Part shown: positions 24,141-34,573 of the stretch, piece after piece
Numbering within the stretch: position 1 is the first letter of the stretch
Layout of the letters: each line of letters opens with the position of its first letter
Assembly: GCF_030732865.1 (NCBI RefSeq)
Contig: NZ_JASHKB010000007.1
Span: forward strand, 62,001-126,000
DNA: 64,000 nt
Direction of reading: 5' to 3'
Origin: Roseitalea sp. MMSF_3546
GTDB lineage: Bacteria > Pseudomonadota > Alphaproteobacteria > Rhizobiales > Rhizobiaceae
Program-made: the position numbers and the translations under genes
The notes under the pieces: model-generated
The model's database searches: none
The model's input: the letters and a program-made list of their open reading frames with translations, nothing else
Told to the model about the DNA's origin: nothing

Positions 24141-25323
24141 CAAGCCGGAAGCCGTGCCTTCCCCGATCACCCGAACCGATGCGCTCGCGGCGGCCTGCGA
24201 GCGCCTTGCGGCTCACGACTGGGTGACGATCGACACCGAATTCGTGCGCGAGACGACGTTCTGGCCCGATCTGTGCCTGGTGCAGATCGCATCGCCCGAC
24301 GAGGCGGTGCTGGTCGACCCGCTCGCCGAGGGCATCGACCTGGCGCCGCTGTTCGCGCTGACGGCGGACGAGACCGTCACCAAGGTCTTTCATGCCGCCC
24401 GCCAGGACGTGGAGATCTTCTATCACCTCGACGGGCGAATTCCGCATCCGATCTTCGACACGCAGGTGGCGGCCATGGTCTGCGGTTTCGGCGACGCCAT
24501 CGCCTATGACCAACTCGTCAAGCGCATCACCGGCGCCCATATCGACAAGACCTCGCGCTTCACCGACTGGAAGCTGCGGCCGCTGAGCGAAAGACAGCTC
24601 GCCTATGCGCTCGCCGACGTCACCCATCTGCGCGCGGTCTATCTCGAACTCAGGCGCATGCTCGACGAACAGCGGCGCAGCCACTGGGTGGCCGAGGAAA
24701 TGGCGGTGCTGACGGCGCCCGAGACCTACGACCTGCCGCCCGAGGATGCCTGGCAGCGGCTCAAGCTGCGGGTGCGCAAGCCGGCGGAGCTGGCCGTGCT
24801 GCAGCGGCTCGCCGCCTGGCGCGAACGCGAGGCGCGGGCGCGCAACGTGCCGCGCTCGCGCATCCTGAAGGACGATGCGATCTACGAGGTCGCCCAGCAG
24901 CGTCCGAAGGATGCAAGGGCGCTGTCGCGGCTGCGCACGATCCACAAGGGCATCGAGCGCTCGCCGGCGGCCGCGGCGATCCTTTCGATCACCGCCGAGG
25001 TCGACGCGCTTGCGCGATCGGAGCTGCCGAAGGTGCCGCGACCGCCCGATTCGCCGGAAGGAACGGGCGCGGCGAGCGACCTGCTCAAGGTGCTGCTCAA
25101 GCTGACGGCCGAACGACACAATGTCGCCCAGCGCATCCTGGCGACATCGGACCAGCTCGAACAGATCGCCATTCATGGCGACAAGGCCGACGTGCCGGCC
25201 ATGCGCGGCTGGCGGCGCGAATTGTTCGGCGATCAGGCGCTGCGGCTGCTGGACGGCGAGATCGCGCTCGGTTTCAGCGAGCGACGGATATCGGCCGTGG
25301 AGCTATCGCCGCCGGCTCGATGA
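24133..25323 (+). CDS. rnd: Ribonuclease D
   Basis: 3'-5' exoribonuclease of 396 residues that trims tRNA and other small RNA 3' ends. DEDD-family catalytic residues appear in WVTIDTEFVRETTFWPDLCL (Exo I, D and E), KVFHAARQDVEIFYHL (Exo II) and YALADVTHLRAVYLELRRML (Exo III, with the Tyr of the DEDDy subclass). An HRDC domain follows at about 215-295 (ELAVLQRLAAWREREARARN). The ATG at 24133 is inside the stop region of the transporter gene. Its 3' end runs 50 bases past the stop of ppx on the other strand, so the two genes overlap tail to tail. Confidence 0.94.
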   Translation: MTDKPEAVPSPITRTDALAAACERLAAHDWVTIDTEFVRETTFWPDLCLVQIASPDEAVLVDPLAEGIDLAPLFALTADETVTKVFHAARQDVEIFYHLDGRIPHPIFDTQVAAMVCGFGDAIAYDQLVKRITGAHIDKTSRFTDWKLRPLSERQLAYALADVTHLRAVYLELRRMLDEQRRSHWVAEEMAVLTAPETYDLPPEDAWQRLKLRVRKPAELAVLQRLAAWREREARARNVPRSRILKDDAIYEVAQQRPKDARALSRLRTIHKGIERSPAAAAILSITAEVDALARSELPKVPRPPDSPEGTGAASDLLKVLLKLTAERHNVAQRILATSDQLEQIAIHGDKADVPAMRGWRRELFGDQALRLLDGEIALGFSERRISAVELSPPAR

Positions 25324-26830
25324 CGAGCTCGGTGCGCACGCCGGTCACCTTGCTCAGTTGCGCCAGCCGCCCCTCGGGCCGCTCGCCGGCAAGGGCGGCG
25401 CGCTGGGCGGGCACGACCAGCTGCAAAACCCCCTCGGGCGTGCGGCGCCAGCTCAGCTCGCCGATCACGCCGGGCATGGCGGCGGTGAACAGATAGGCCA
25501 CGCGCAGAAAGGCGCCCAGATATTTGGCGCGCATCCAGATGCGATCGTCCGTCAGTCGCCGGATTTCCGGTGCCAGGCTCTCGTTCTTCAGCCCCTCATA
25601 GCGGAAATAGTTGGCCAGCGCGATGTAGGCGCGGCCCTGATGGCTGATCTGGATGAAGCTCGAATAGGCAATGATCGCAAGCGATTGCGTCGAGCGGTAG
25701 TCGGGATGGGCGCGCCAGCCGATATCGGCAAGCCGGCAGGCCGCATCACGATAGCGCGCCTCGTCCTCGGTCTCGTCGATGCCGAAGGCGGCAAAGCTGT
25801 CGGCGGTCCAGCGCGCCAACTCGCGGGCATGGCGCGGCGAGCGCGCGCGGAGCACGGCCAGTTCGTCGGCCGCCTCGATCAGCGCATCGCGGCGGCGCGT
25901 CTCCTCGTCGAGCTCGGAGAACAGAAAACCCTCGCGAACTCCCAGCGCCGAAAAGGCGATCGTGCGCGGCTTCATCTTGCGGATCACCTCGGCCAGCACG
26001 GCCGCACCATAGGGCACCAGCGCCTGGCGCGAGGAGGAGACGAGTTGCAGGCCGGCGAGCTTGGACAGGTTGCCCTGGGCAAGCTGCCGGAGAAAGCCGA
26101 GCGCCTCGTCGGCGGCGATCTCGTAGCCATGGGTGACGCGCAGCGGATAGCCGGTGTCTTCCATGTGCAGCTTGGCAATGGCCCGCCACGTCCCGCCAAT
26201 GGCATAAAACGTCCGGCCGCGCCCTTCGGCGACGAGCGACTGGTCGCCGACGAGCTGGCGGGCGATCTTCTCGGCGCGGCGCATGTCGCCACCGGCCGCC
26301 TCCTGAAGGCGGATGCCGCCGAGCGGCAAGGTGGCGCCCTCGCCGATCCCGTCGGGGCCGACATTGACCAGTTCGAGGCTGCCTCCGCCCAGATCGCCGG
26401 CGATGCCGTCGGGCGCCCGGAAGGCCGACAACACGCCGAAGGCCGAATAGCGCGCCTCCTCCGCACCGGTGAGGATGCGGATCTCGGCGCGCAGGATCTG
26501 CTGGGCCCGCGCGACGAATTCGGGACCGTTGTCGGCCTCGCGCGCGGCCGCGGTCGCCAGCACGTGCATGCGCGTGACGCGCGCCTGATCGGCGAGCGCG
26601 CGATAGCGTGTCAGCGCGGCAATGGCGCGCTCGACGGCGGCATCGTCCATGCGGCCGGTCCGGGCGATGCCGCGGCCCAGACCGCAGGAGACCTTTTCGT
26701 TGAACAGCACGGCCGGGGCACGCACCATGCCCTCGTAGATGACGATGCGCACCGAATTCGAGCCGATGTCGACCACGGCGACCGGGGCCCGGTTCTTCAG
26801 TCGCCCTTGCGCGTCCTCGGTCTCGATCAC
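25274..26830 (-). CDS. ppx: Exopolyphosphatase / guanosine pentaphosphatase
   Basis: Ppx/GppA family phosphatase of 518 residues, which releases phosphate from polyphosphate and may act on pppGpp. The actin-like fold shows the phosphate-1 motif VAVVDIGSNSVRIVIYEGMV at the N-terminus and GIAGDLGGGSLELVNVGPDG (phosphate-2) near 150. A C-terminal HD-like helical region follows at about 310-500. It lies 66 bases downstream of ppk1 on the same strand, the common arrangement of the polyphosphate synthesis and breakdown pair. Its 3' end overlaps the rnd 3' end. Confidence 0.93.
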   Translation of the reverse strand: MIETEDAQGRLKNRAPVAVVDIGSNSVRIVIYEGMVRAPAVLFNEKVSCGLGRGIARTGRMDDAAVERAIAALTRYRALADQARVTRMHVLATAAAREADNGPEFVARAQQILRAEIRILTGAEEARYSAFGVLSAFRAPDGIAGDLGGGSLELVNVGPDGIGEGATLPLGGIRLQEAAGGDMRRAEKIARQLVGDQSLVAEGRGRTFYAIGGTWRAIAKLHMEDTGYPLRVTHGYEIAADEALGFLRQLAQGNLSKLAGLQLVSSSRQALVPYGAAVLAEVIRKMKPRTIAFSALGVREGFLFSELDEETRRRDALIEAADELAVLRARSPRHARELARWTADSFAAFGIDETEDEARYRDAACRLADIGWRAHPDYRSTQSLAIIAYSSFIQISHQGRAYIALANYFRYEGLKNESLAPEIRRLTDDRIWMRAKYLGAFLRVAYLFTAAMPGVIGELSWRRTPEGVLQLVVPAQRAALAGERPEGRLAQLSKVTGVRTELVIEPAAIAPRPISVAR

Positions 26831-26896
26831 ACCGTCATGTCCTGTCTGGCGCCCAATGCCCCCGTTTAAGTCGGGCGCGGCCGGCCGCCGTCAAGC

Positions 26897-29116
26897 TCAC
26901 CTGATCTGCTGTACGCGTTTTCGGTGCGCGATCAATCGCGGCGCGGACTCGCGAAGCGATTTTCCACGGCCCGAAAGGCTCGGATTGGTCATGAAGTAGG
27001 TCTGGGCATCGAATTCCTCTTCGTCGGGCTCGGGCTCCATGCGGCGCGAGCGGCCGTTGTCGAGCAGTTCGAAACTCTGCGTGTTGTCGAGCAGGTTCGC
27101 CAGCATGATCTGGTTGAGCACCTGTTCGTGGACGGTCTCGTTCTCCAGCGGCACCAGCGTTTCCACGCGCCGGTCCAGATTGCGCGGCATCAGGTCGGCC
27201 GAGCCGATATAGACGAACGCCTCCTCCGAAGGCAGGCCATGCCCGTTGCCGAAGCAGTAGATGCGCGAGTGTTCGAGGAAGCGACCGACGATCGACTTGA
27301 CGCGGATGTTCTCGGAAAGCCCCTCGACCTGCGGCCGCAGGCAGCAGATGCCGCGCACAACCAGATCGATCTCCACGCCCGCCTGGCTCGCCTCGTAAAG
27401 CGCGTCGATGACATGGCCGTCAACGAGCGAGTTCATCTTCATCCAGATCGCCGCCGGACGGCCGGCGCGCGCGTGATCAATCTCCTCGTGCACAAGGGCC
27501 AGCAGGCGGTCGCGCATGTGCATGGGCGAGACGGCGAGCTTCATGTCGTCGGGCGGATCGGCATAGGAGGTGATGAAATTGAACACCTGGGCGACATCGC
27601 GGGCGATCTCGGGATCGACGGTGAAATAGGACAGGTCCGTGTAGATCTTGGCGGTGATCGGGTGATAATTGCCCGTGCCCAGATGGACGTAGGAGCGCAG
27701 CCCGTTCTCCTCGCGACGCACGACCAGCGACATCTTGGCATGGGTCTTCAGTTCCACGAAGCCGAAGACGACCTGCACGCCGGCGCGCTCGAGATCGCGC
27801 GCCCACCGGATGTTGGCCTCCTCGTCGAAGCGCGCCTTGAGCTCGACCAGCGCCGTGACCGACTTGCCCGATTCGGCCGCGTCCATCAGCGCGCGCACGA
27901 TCGGGCTGTCGTTCGAGGTGCGGTACAGGGTCTGCTTGATGGCGATCACGTCGGGGTCGGCGGCGGCCTGGGCGAGGAACTGGACGACGACGTCGAAGCT
28001 CTCATAGGGGTGGTGGACGATGATGTCCTTCTGGCCGATCGCCGCCAGGCAATCGCCGTTGTGCTCGCGGATGCGTTCGGGAAAGCGCGCGGTGTGCGGC
28101 GCATAGAGCAGGTCGGTGCGCGGGACCTTGACGATCTCGGAGACCGTGTTGAGCGCCAGGATACCGGGCTGGACGGAGACCCGCGCATCGGGCACGCCGA
28201 GTTCGTGGGCGACGAACTCGCGCAAGGTTCGCGGCATTTCGTGGTCGAACTCGATGCGGATGACCTGGCCCCGGCGGCGACGCTTGAGCGCGCTTTCGAA
28301 GAAGCGCACCAGATCCTCGGCCTCTTCCTCGACCTCCAGATCGCTGTCGCGGATGACCCGGAAGGTCCCCTGCCCCTTGATCTCGTAGCCAGGATAGAGC
28401 CGGGCGATGAAGAGCCCGACAATGTCCTCGAGCGAGATGAACCGGTAGCCCGGCTCCTCGGTGGGCAGGCGGACGAAGCGGTCGAGCGCCGGCGGCAGGC
28501 GCAACAGCGCGTTCATCAGCTTCCGGGTCGTGCGGTTGACCAGTTGCAGCGCGATCGAAAAACCCAGATTGGGAATGAACGGAAACGGATGGGCCGGGTC
28601 GATGGACAGCGGCGTGAGCACCGGAAAGATCGTCTGCAGGAACTGGTTCTCCAGCCAGTCGCGATCGTCGGCCGACAGCATCTCGGCGCGCACGATCTCG
28701 ATGCCCGCTTCGGCGAGTTCCTCGCGCAGTTCGGAAAGCACGACCTGCTGCTCGGTCTGGAGCTGGTGGATTTCCTCGAGCACCATGTCGAGCTGGGCCT
28801 GCGGCGTCAGCCCGTCGATGGAGCGCTCGGTCACGCCCTCGCGGACCTGGCCGGCAAGGCCGGCGACCCGGACCATGAAGAACTCGTCCAGATTGGCCGC
28901 CGAGATCGAAAGAAAGCGCAGCCTTTCCAGCAGCGGCTGATTCGGGTTGCGCGCCTCCTCGAGCACGCGCCAGTTGAACTGCAGCCAGGAAAACTCGCGA
29001 TTGACGAAGCGGGAAGGATCGTCACGGGCGATCAGTTCGACCGGAGAGGTGGGCGCGCCGTGCACCTCACCCTCGTTTTCGTAATTGGCGATGTCCTGTA
29101 TGTCGGTCGTTTCCAT
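26897..29116 (-). CDS. ppk1: Polyphosphate kinase 1
   Basis: Enzyme of 739 residues that makes inorganic polyphosphate from ATP reversibly. Domain order is normal: N-terminal [20 protein letters not shown], head domain [20 protein letters not shown], and C1/C2 catalytic domains with [39 protein letters not shown]-type block ([20 protein letters not shown]) and the phosphorylated His in [14 protein letters not shown]. The ATG at 29116 is preceded closely by AAAGGCAGGCGC; a longer start at 29149 is possible. Lies between hda and ppx on the same strand. Confidence 0.96.
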   Translation of the reverse strand: METTDIQDIANYENEGEVHGAPTSPVELIARDDPSRFVNREFSWLQFNWRVLEEARNPNQPLLERLRFLSISAANLDEFFMVRVAGLAGQVREGVTERSIDGLTPQAQLDMVLEEIHQLQTEQQVVLSELREELAEAGIEIVRAEMLSADDRDWLENQFLQTIFPVLTPLSIDPAHPFPFIPNLGFSIALQLVNRTTRKLMNALLRLPPALDRFVRLPTEEPGYRFISLEDIVGLFIARLYPGYEIKGQGTFRVIRDSDLEVEEEAEDLVRFFESALKRRRRGQVIRIEFDHEMPRTLREFVAHELGVPDARVSVQPGILALNTVSEIVKVPRTDLLYAPHTARFPERIREHNGDCLAAIGQKDIIVHHPYESFDVVVQFLAQAAADPDVIAIKQTLYRTSNDSPIVRALMDAAESGKSVTALVELKARFDEEANIRWARDLERAGVQVVFGFVELKTHAKMSLVVRREENGLRSYVHLGTGNYHPITAKIYTDLSYFTVDPEIARDVAQVFNFITSYADPPDDMKLAVSPMHMRDRLLALVHEEIDHARAGRPAAIWMKMNSLVDGHVIDALYEASQAGVEIDLVVRGICCLRPQVEGLSENIRVKSIVGRFLEHSRIYCFGNGHGLPSEEAFVYIGSADLMPRNLDRRVETLVPLENETVHEQVLNQIMLANLLDNTQSFELLDNGRSRRMEPEPDEEEFDAQTYFMTNPSLSGRGKSLRESAPRLIAHRKRVQQIR

Positions 29117-29202
29117 GCGCCTGCCTTTCGGGTGGTCCGGCCGCCTCATACGGTTGTTCTACCACCATTGCATGACGTTTTTGGCAGGTTGCAAAGCGCG
29201 GC

Positions 29203-29907
29203 TCAAGAATCAAGCGCCCCCTGGCCGGGCTCGGCGGCACCCAGCACCTGCGCGGCAAGCGGCCGCGTGATGCGACTTTTGCGTGCAAGGGCTGCACGGT
29301 CAAGCCGGTCGACCGCCTCGATCACCGCGGCCAGCGAACGTTCAAGGCGGGCGACGATATACTCGATCACGGCCGGATCGATGGCGATCTGCCGGTCGGC
29401 AAACAGCTTGGCGGCAACCGCACGAAGCAGCATGTCGTCGGGGAGCTTCAACTCGACCTGGGTCGCCGCGCGCAGACGGGAGGCGAGATCGGGCGTGCGC
29501 ACGGCCCATTGCGCCGGGGCGCTCGCCGCGGTGGCCAGCGCCAGCATGGAGCCGCCGGCGCCGCGCACCGCGTTGATGAGGTGAAACAGCGCCGTCTCGT
29601 CAAGATCTGCCGGCACGAGACCGTCGCACAGCACGGGCTGGCCGGTCTGGGCAATGGCGATGTCGCGCGGCGACGGCGCGCAAGGGTCGGCGAGGCGATG
29701 GGCGCCGGCCATGGCGGTCCACACGGCGGCGATGTGCGACTTGCCGCTGCCGGCCGGACCAAAGACGAAGGCAACCGGCGCGGGCCAGTTCGGCCAGCTG
29801 TCGATCAGTCCGATCGCCGCCTTGTTCGAGGCGGTTGCGATGAGATCGTCACGCGCCAGCGAGGGCCGCGCGCCCAGATCGAGCAGCATCTGCCGGTCAG
29901 TGCTCAT
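29203..29907 (-). CDS. hda: DnaA-related regulatory protein Hda
   Basis: AAA+ protein of 234 residues similar to the ATPase domain of DnaA. With the DNA polymerase clamp it stimulates DnaA-ATP hydrolysis and prevents over-initiation of replication. The N-terminus RQMLLDLGARPS is the clamp-binding segment (Q-x-L-x-L type), followed by Walker A FVFGPAGSGKSHIAAVWTAM. The Walker B region is degenerate (QPVLCDGLVPADL). Sensor 1 and 2 regions are TPDLASRLRAATQVELKLPD and ERSLAAVIEAVDRLDRAALA. Alternative starts are ATG 29913 and GTG 29916; the upstream transporter stop lies inside GTGATG just before. Confidence 0.9.
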   Translation of the reverse strand: MSTDRQMLLDLGARPSLARDDLIATASNKAAIGLIDSWPNWPAPVAFVFGPAGSGKSHIAAVWTAMAGAHRLADPCAPSPRDIAIAQTGQPVLCDGLVPADLDETALFHLINAVRGAGGSMLALATAASAPAQWAVRTPDLASRLRAATQVELKLPDDMLLRAVAAKLFADRQIAIDPAVIEYIVARLERSLAAVIEAVDRLDRAALARKSRITRPLAAQVLGAAEPGQGALDS

Positions 29908-29925
29908 GGGCATCACGCATGGGCA

Positions 29926-31032
29926 TCACTTTTCGGCATCGTCGGCGGACGAGCCGACATAGAGGTCGGAGTCAAGATAGCGGGCCACGGCAAAGCGCAC
30001 CAGAACGCCGACCGCCGCCGCGGCGGGCACCGCGATTAGCATGCCGGTGAAGCCGAACAGCGAGCCGAAGGCGAACAGGGCAAACATCAGCCAGACCGGA
30101 TGCAGGCCGACACTGTCGCCGACCAGCTTGGGCTGCAGGAAATTGCCCTCGATGGTCTGGCCGACGAAAAAGATGGCGGCGATGATGGCGATCATGATCC
30201 AGTCGGGCCAGAACTGGACCAGCGCGACGCCCACCGAGAGAATCAGGCCGACCAGCGAGCCGACATAGGGAATGAAGCTGATCAGACCCGCAAACAGGCC
30301 GATCAGCAGGCCGAAATTGAGCCCGGCGACGGTCAGCGCCAGGGCATAGAACAGGCCCAGGATCAGGCACACCGTGCCCTGCCCGCGCACGAAGCCGGCA
30401 ACGGCGCGGTTCATGTCGGCGCCGATCTCGCGCACGGTCTCGACGTGATCGCGCGGCACGCAGGCATCGATGCGGGCGATCATGCGGTCCCAGTCGAGCA
30501 GCATGTAGAAGGCCACCACGGGCGTGATCACGAACAGCCCGGCAATGTTGATCAGCGCCATGCCCGACGACCATATGCCCTGTGCCAGGCCGGTCACGAA
30601 GCCCGTGCCCTGGGCGATCAGATCCTCAAGGCCACCGGGCAGTTCCCCCGATTCGAGGTCGATATAGCGGTCGAGCCAGTCGAGATTGACCGACATGGTG
30701 GCGGCAAGCTCGCGCAGCCGCGCCAGATATTCGGGAAAGCGGTCGATGAACTCGGCGAACTGGCCGACAAGGGTCGGCACGATCGACACCAGCGCCAGCG
30801 CGAAGACGAGGATGAACGCCACAAGGATCAGAATGGTCGCGACGAGCCGCGAAGAGCCGCGCCGTTCGAGGAAGTCGGCGATAGGGTCGAGGAAATAGGC
30901 AAGCGCGAAGCCTGCCAGGAACGGCAGCAGGATGGAGCGGAATATGTACAGGAATACGATGAACAGCGCGAGCGCGCCCAGCCAGAAAATGGCCTGGCGG
31001 CGCAGCGTCTTGACGGTAATCTGTTCAACCAT
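29926..31032 (-). CDS. AI-2E family transporter (PerM-like permease)
   Basis: Membrane protein of 368 residues with about eight helices, in the AI-2 exporter superfamily. Typical blocks are FLYIFRSILLPFLAGFALAY-DPIADFLERRGSSRL, IGLFAGLISFIPYVGSLVGL and VDFV-free helix FWPDWIMIAIIAAIFFVGQT followed by IEGNFLQPKLVGDSVGLHPV, the family signature. Members export small molecules or ions; substrate unknown here. It is coupled to the upstream phosphatidyltransferase (8-base overlap) and to hda downstream, giving a conserved order among Hyphomicrobiales. Confidence 0.9.
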   Translation of the reverse strand: MVEQITVKTLRRQAIFWLGALALFIVFLYIFRSILLPFLAGFALAYFLDPIADFLERRGSSRLVATILILVAFILVFALALVSIVPTLVGQFAEFIDRFPEYLARLRELAATMSVNLDWLDRYIDLESGELPGGLEDLIAQGTGFVTGLAQGIWSSGMALINIAGLFVITPVVAFYMLLDWDRMIARIDACVPRDHVETVREIGADMNRAVAGFVRGQGTVCLILGLFYALALTVAGLNFGLLIGLFAGLISFIPYVGSLVGLILSVGVALVQFWPDWIMIAIIAAIFFVGQTIEGNFLQPKLVGDSVGLHPVWLMFALFAFGSLFGFTGMLIAVPAAAAVGVLVRFAVARYLDSDLYVGSSADDAEK

Positions 31033-31609
31033 GACCTGCGCCTCCGCGTGTCATGTGGCGAAACCAGACCAGCGCATAGGAGGCCAGCGAAGCGACCGTC
31101 AAGGCGGCCGTCGCCCAAACGAGAGCCGTGCTGGCAGCCGACACGTCGATGTCGAAGGCCGGCCCGCCCAGCGCGACCGCGATCAGCGCGATCTGGGCGG
31201 CCGTGGTGACCTTGGAGACCAGCAGCGGCCGGATGGGAACCACATCGCGGCGCGAGCAGGTGACCAGGACGCCCGAGACGATCAGAACGTCACGCCCGAC
31301 CGCAAGGATGACCAGCCAGGCGGGGACCAGGCCGACGATCGCCAGCGCCACGAAGGCGGTGACGAGCAATGCCTTGTCGGCGAGCGGATCCAGCCACTGC
31401 CCGAGCCTCGAACTCTGGCCGAAGAAGCGCGCGATGATGCCGTCGACGGCGTCGGACAGCCCGGCGATCAGGAACAGCCAGAAGGCGGGCACCCAGTTTT
31501 CCTCGACCATGAGCCAGCCGAGCACCGGAACAGCGGCAACGCGCGCCAGCGTGATCGCGTTGGGCACCGTCAGCAGGAGGTCTTTGGTGGTCTGGGTCAC
31601 GGCCATCAT
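31025..31609 (-). CDS. CDP-alcohol phosphatidyltransferase family protein
   Basis: Integral membrane enzyme of 194 residues that transfers a phosphatidyl group from CDP-diacylglycerol to an alcohol. The family motif D-x2-D-G-x2-A-R-x8-G-x3-D-x3-D is intact in SDAVDGIIARFFGQSSRLGQ-WLDPLADK. About five or six helices are predicted. A second, more standard PgsA is encoded at 39555, so this copy may use a different alcohol or serve a regulatory form; that is inference. The first codon is one of two tandem ATGs (31609, 31606). It is divergent from purM with 145 bases between. Confidence 0.88.
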   Translation of the reverse strand: MMAVTQTTKDLLLTVPNAITLARVAAVPVLGWLMVEENWVPAFWLFLIAGLSDAVDGIIARFFGQSSRLGQWLDPLADKALLVTAFVALAIVGLVPAWLVILAVGRDVLIVSGVLVTCSRRDVVPIRPLLVSKVTTAAQIALIAVALGGPAFDIDVSAASTALVWATAALTVASLASYALVWFRHMTRGGAGHG

Positions 31610-31754
31610 CGCTATATGGCTTTGCCCTTACCCCGTTCCAAGAGAACGGACCAGCGCGAAAAGGCGACAAAGCTGTGGTCCACCGCCGGCCCGCTTTGCA
31701 CCGCAGCGCGGCGGCAGCTATCTGCGCAGCACATGAACGGGCAAGGGCAAGATC

Positions 31755-32837
31755 ATGGCCGATGACACAAGCAGCGGGCCGAAGCCGGCCGGCGGACTTA
31801 CCTATGCGGGCGCCGGCGTCGACATCGATGCGGGCAACGCGCTGGTCGAGGCCATCAAACCGATGGTGCGGGCCACCGCCCGGCCGGGCGCCGAGGCGGC
31901 GATCGGCGGCTTTGGCGGGGTGTTCGACCTCAAGGCGGCCGGTTTTTCCGATCCGGTGCTGGTGGCGGCCAGTGACGGGGTCGGCACCAAGGTCAAGATC
32001 GCCATCGAGACCGGCCGGCATGCTTCGATCGGCATCGACCTGGTCGCCATGTGCGTCAACGATCTCGTCGTGCAGGGCGCCGAGCCGCTGTTCTTCCTCG
32101 ATTATCTGGCAACCGGCCGGCTCGACGTCGATCAGGGCAAGGCCATCGTCGCCGGCATCGCCGAGGGCTGCCGCATGGCCGGCTGCGCGCTGATCGGCGG
32201 CGAGACGGCCGAGATGCCGGGGCTCTATGCGGGCCAGGACTACGACCTGGCCGGCTTTGCGGTCGGCGCGGCCGAGCGCGGCACGCTTCTGCCGCGCAAC
32301 GATCTGAGGGCGGGCGATATCGTCCTCGCACTTGCCTCCTCGGGCATCCATTCCAACGGCTATTCGCTGGTGCGCCGCATCGTGGACGCGTCCGGGCTGG
32401 GCCGTGACGCGCCCGCGCCGTTCGCGCCGGAGACCACGCTCGGCGAAGCCCTTCTCACCCCGACGCGGATCTATGTGCGGCCGGTGCTCGAAGCGGCTCG
32501 CGCGACAGGCGCGATCAAGGCGCTGGCGCACATCACCGGCGGCGGGCTGACCGAGAACCTGCCGCGCGTCCTGCCCGAGGGGCTGTCGGCCGAGATCGAT
32601 CTCGACGCGGTGCAGGTGCCGGCGGTGTTCGGCTGGCTGGCGGCGACCGGATCCATCGCCGGCAACGAGATGCTGCGCACGTTCAACTGCGGCACGGGCA
32701 TGGCGGTGATCGCGGCGCGCGAGGAGGCAGCGGCGGTCGGTGACGCCCTGCGCGCGGCGGGCGAGACCGTTTCGGCGATCGGCCAGCTCGTGCCCGGTGC
32801 GCGCGAGGTCGTCTATCGCGGCGAGTTGGCGCTGTGA
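31755..32837 (+). CDS. purM: Phosphoribosylformylglycinamidine cyclo-ligase (AIR synthetase)
   Basis: Purine biosynthesis step 5: ATP-dependent ring closure of FGAM to aminoimidazole ribotide. The 360-residue protein shows [20 protein letters not shown] at the N-terminus, [60 protein letters not shown] and [20 protein letters not shown], all standard for PurM. Its stop overlaps the purN start as GTGA. The pair makes two consecutive-pathway enzymes that act early in purine synthesis. Confidence 0.97.
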   Translation: MADDTSSGPKPAGGLTYAGAGVDIDAGNALVEAIKPMVRATARPGAEAAIGGFGGVFDLKAAGFSDPVLVAASDGVGTKVKIAIETGRHASIGIDLVAMCVNDLVVQGAEPLFFLDYLATGRLDVDQGKAIVAGIAEGCRMAGCALIGGETAEMPGLYAGQDYDLAGFAVGAAERGTLLPRNDLRAGDIVLALASSGIHSNGYSLVRRIVDASGLGRDAPAPFAPETTLGEALLTPTRIYVRPVLEAARATGAIKALAHITGGGLTENLPRVLPEGLSAEIDLDAVQVPAVFGWLAATGSIAGNEMLRTFNCGTGMAVIAAREEAAAVGDALRAAGETVSAIGQLVPGAREVVYRGELAL

Positions 32838-33439
32838 GCGAAACGGTGCGAAAGCGCGATGTCGCCGTGCTGATCTCGGGACGCGGGTCGAACATGATCG
32901 CGCTGGCGGACGCCTGCGCGGCGGCCGACTTTCCGGCGCGGATCGTCGGCGTGCTCTCCGACAGGGCCGATGCGCCCGGCCTGGACGCGGCACGCGCGCG
33001 CGGGCTCGCCGCGGCCGCCCTGCCCCGCACCGATTTCGCCGGCAAGGCGGCGCATGAAGCGGCGATCGAGGCGCAGCTCGTCGGCTGGGGCGCCGAGATC
33101 GTGTGCCTTGCCGGCTTCATGCGGCTTCTGAGCGCCGGTTTCGTCGACCGCTGGCGCGGCCGGATCATCAACATCCATCCCTCGCTGCTGCCCCGCCATC
33201 GCGGGCTCGACACCCACGCCCGGGCGCTCGCCGCCGGCGATGCGCGCCATGGCTGTTCCGTCCATCACGTCACCGCCGGCATGGACGAGGGGCCGGTCAT
33301 CGCGCAGGCCGCCATCGATGTCGGCAAAGGCGACACGCCCGAAACGCTCGCCGCGCGCGTGCTTGCCCAGGAGCACCGGCTCTATCCGCGCGCGCTGCGC
33401 ATGCTGATCGAGGCCGAACGGCAACAGGGAGAAAGATAG
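32834..33439 (+). CDS. purN: Phosphoribosylglycinamide formyltransferase
   Basis: Folate-dependent GAR transformylase of 201 residues, purine step 3. Catalytic Asn, His and Asp are present in the segments [20 protein letters not shown] and [17 protein letters not shown]. The N-terminal [20 protein letters not shown] binds phosphoribosyl substrate. The start is a GTG at 32834 overlapping the purM stop. The [11 protein letters not shown] block is complete, so it looks functional. Confidence 0.96.
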   Translation: MSETVRKRDVAVLISGRGSNMIALADACAAADFPARIVGVLSDRADAPGLDAARARGLAAAALPRTDFAGKAAHEAAIEAQLVGWGAEIVCLAGFMRLLSAGFVDRWRGRIINIHPSLLPRHRGLDTHARALAAGDARHGCSVHHVTAGMDEGPVIAQAAIDVGKGDTPETLAARVLAQEHRLYPRALRMLIEAERQQGER

Positions 33440-33515
33440 GGCGGGCGGCGTGCCGGGGCGGCTTGTGCACGACGGGCGGACCTTGATAGAACGGCGAGGT
33501 CGAACGGGGGCCGCC

Positions 33516-33953
33516 ATGCGCGCACGATCCATCCTTACGCTCCTCGCCCTTTGCATGGCGCTGTTCTCCCTGCCCACCGGGGCGGCAGACTATCGCCAGG
33601 ACGGGCACGGGGGCGTCTTCGCGCCGCTTTGCACCGACCGGAAGATGCTGGCCAATATCGTCGACGATTTCCGGCATCAGGCGATCAACATGCTGCATCG
33701 GCCGGAACTCGGTATTGCCGACATCATCGGCATCCGCCAGACGCGGCTGATCGCCCCCGGTACGGACCTTGCGCCGGTGCCGCGCCGCTATTGCGCCGCC
33801 ACGGCCATGCTGACGACCGGCGAGCATCGCGCGATCTGGTACCTGATCGAGGGCGGCGCGGGATTTGCCTCGATCGGCTCGAAGGTCGAATTCTGCGTGG
33901 CCGGTTTCGACCGCTGGAACGTCTACAACGCCGATTGCCGGCTGTTGCGCTGA
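33516..33953 (+). CDS. Small secreted protein of unknown function
   Basis: Exported protein of 145 residues that I do not recognise by name. Signal peptide MRARSILTLLALCMALFSLP, cleavage near TGAADY. The mature domain has PLCTDRKMLANIVDDFRHQA, RRYCAATAMLTTGEHRAIWY, then IEGGAGFASIGSKVEFCVAG and NADCRLLR, with four cysteines, enough for two disulfides. The pattern resembles small periplasmic proteins common in Hyphomicrobiales. It is followed by a GST gene at a spacing of 17 bases and so probably shares its transcript. Confidence 0.72.
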   Translation: MRARSILTLLALCMALFSLPTGAADYRQDGHGGVFAPLCTDRKMLANIVDDFRHQAINMLHRPELGIADIIGIRQTRLIAPGTDLAPVPRRYCAATAMLTTGEHRAIWYLIEGGAGFASIGSKVEFCVAGFDRWNVYNADCRLLR

Positions 33954-33970
33954 CCGGCCGGGCTTGCCAC

Positions 33971-34573
33971 GTGCCCAGGCTTCTTCACGCGCCCGCTTCG
34001 CCCTATAGCGCCAAGGTGCGCATGGCCGCCCATCACCTTGGTATCGCTCTGGACGAGGAGGTCGTCGCCACCTCAGAGGAACCCGATGCGCTGACCCGGG
34101 CCAATCCGCTCGGCAAGATCCCCACACTGGTGCTCGACGATGGAACCGCCGTGTTCGACAGCCGGCCGATCATGGCCGAACTCGACCGGATGAGCGGTGG
34201 CAAGCTGTATCCGCGCAACGGCGAAAGGCGCCGGACGGCCGAACGGCTCGAGGCAGCCGCCGACGGGCTGTGCGACGCACTGGTCGCCAGTGTCTATGAG
34301 CGCCGCATGCGGCCGGCCGAAAAGGTCCACACGCCGTGGCTCGACTATCAGATGCGCAAGGCGGTGCGCGCGCTCGACTGGCTGGAGGCGGAAGCGCCGG
34401 CGCTGCGGGGCCGGCCGCATGGCGGCCATTTCGCGCTGGCGGCCGCGCTTGCCTATGCCGATCTGCGCTTTGAGGCGCTGAACTGGCGGCGCGGGCGACC
34501 GCGCCTGCGGCGGTTCATCGACCGGTTCGCGGAGACCGTGCCGGGCTATGAGGCGCTCGGGCCGCGCGCATGA
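33971..34573 (+). CDS. Glutathione S-transferase family protein
   Basis: GST-like protein of 200 residues. The N-terminal thioredoxin fold reads MPRLLHAPASPYSAKVRMAA (with the initial GTG read as Met), with S-P-Y-S near the thiol-binding site, NPLGKIPTLVLDDGTAVFDS (cis-Pro and glutathione-binding E/S region). The C-terminal helical domain contains RTAERLEAAADGLCDALVAS and WLDYQMRKAVRALDWLEAEA. The GTG at 33971 is the only start that matches the family N-terminus; the frame open upstream is noise. Substrate unknown. Confidence 0.86.
   Translation: MPRLLHAPASPYSAKVRMAAHHLGIALDEEVVATSEEPDALTRANPLGKIPTLVLDDGTAVFDSRPIMAELDRMSGGKLYPRNGERRRTAERLEAAADGLCDALVASVYERRMRPAEKVHTPWLDYQMRKAVRALDWLEAEAPALRGRPHGGHFALAAALAYADLRFEALNWRRGRPRLRRFIDRFAETVPGYEALGPRA

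Noticed and set aside
26924-29584. An 886-codon plus-strand frame opposite ppk1 and hda
   Set aside because: It mirrors the codon pattern of ppk1, shows no domain, and spans two real genes and their spacer.
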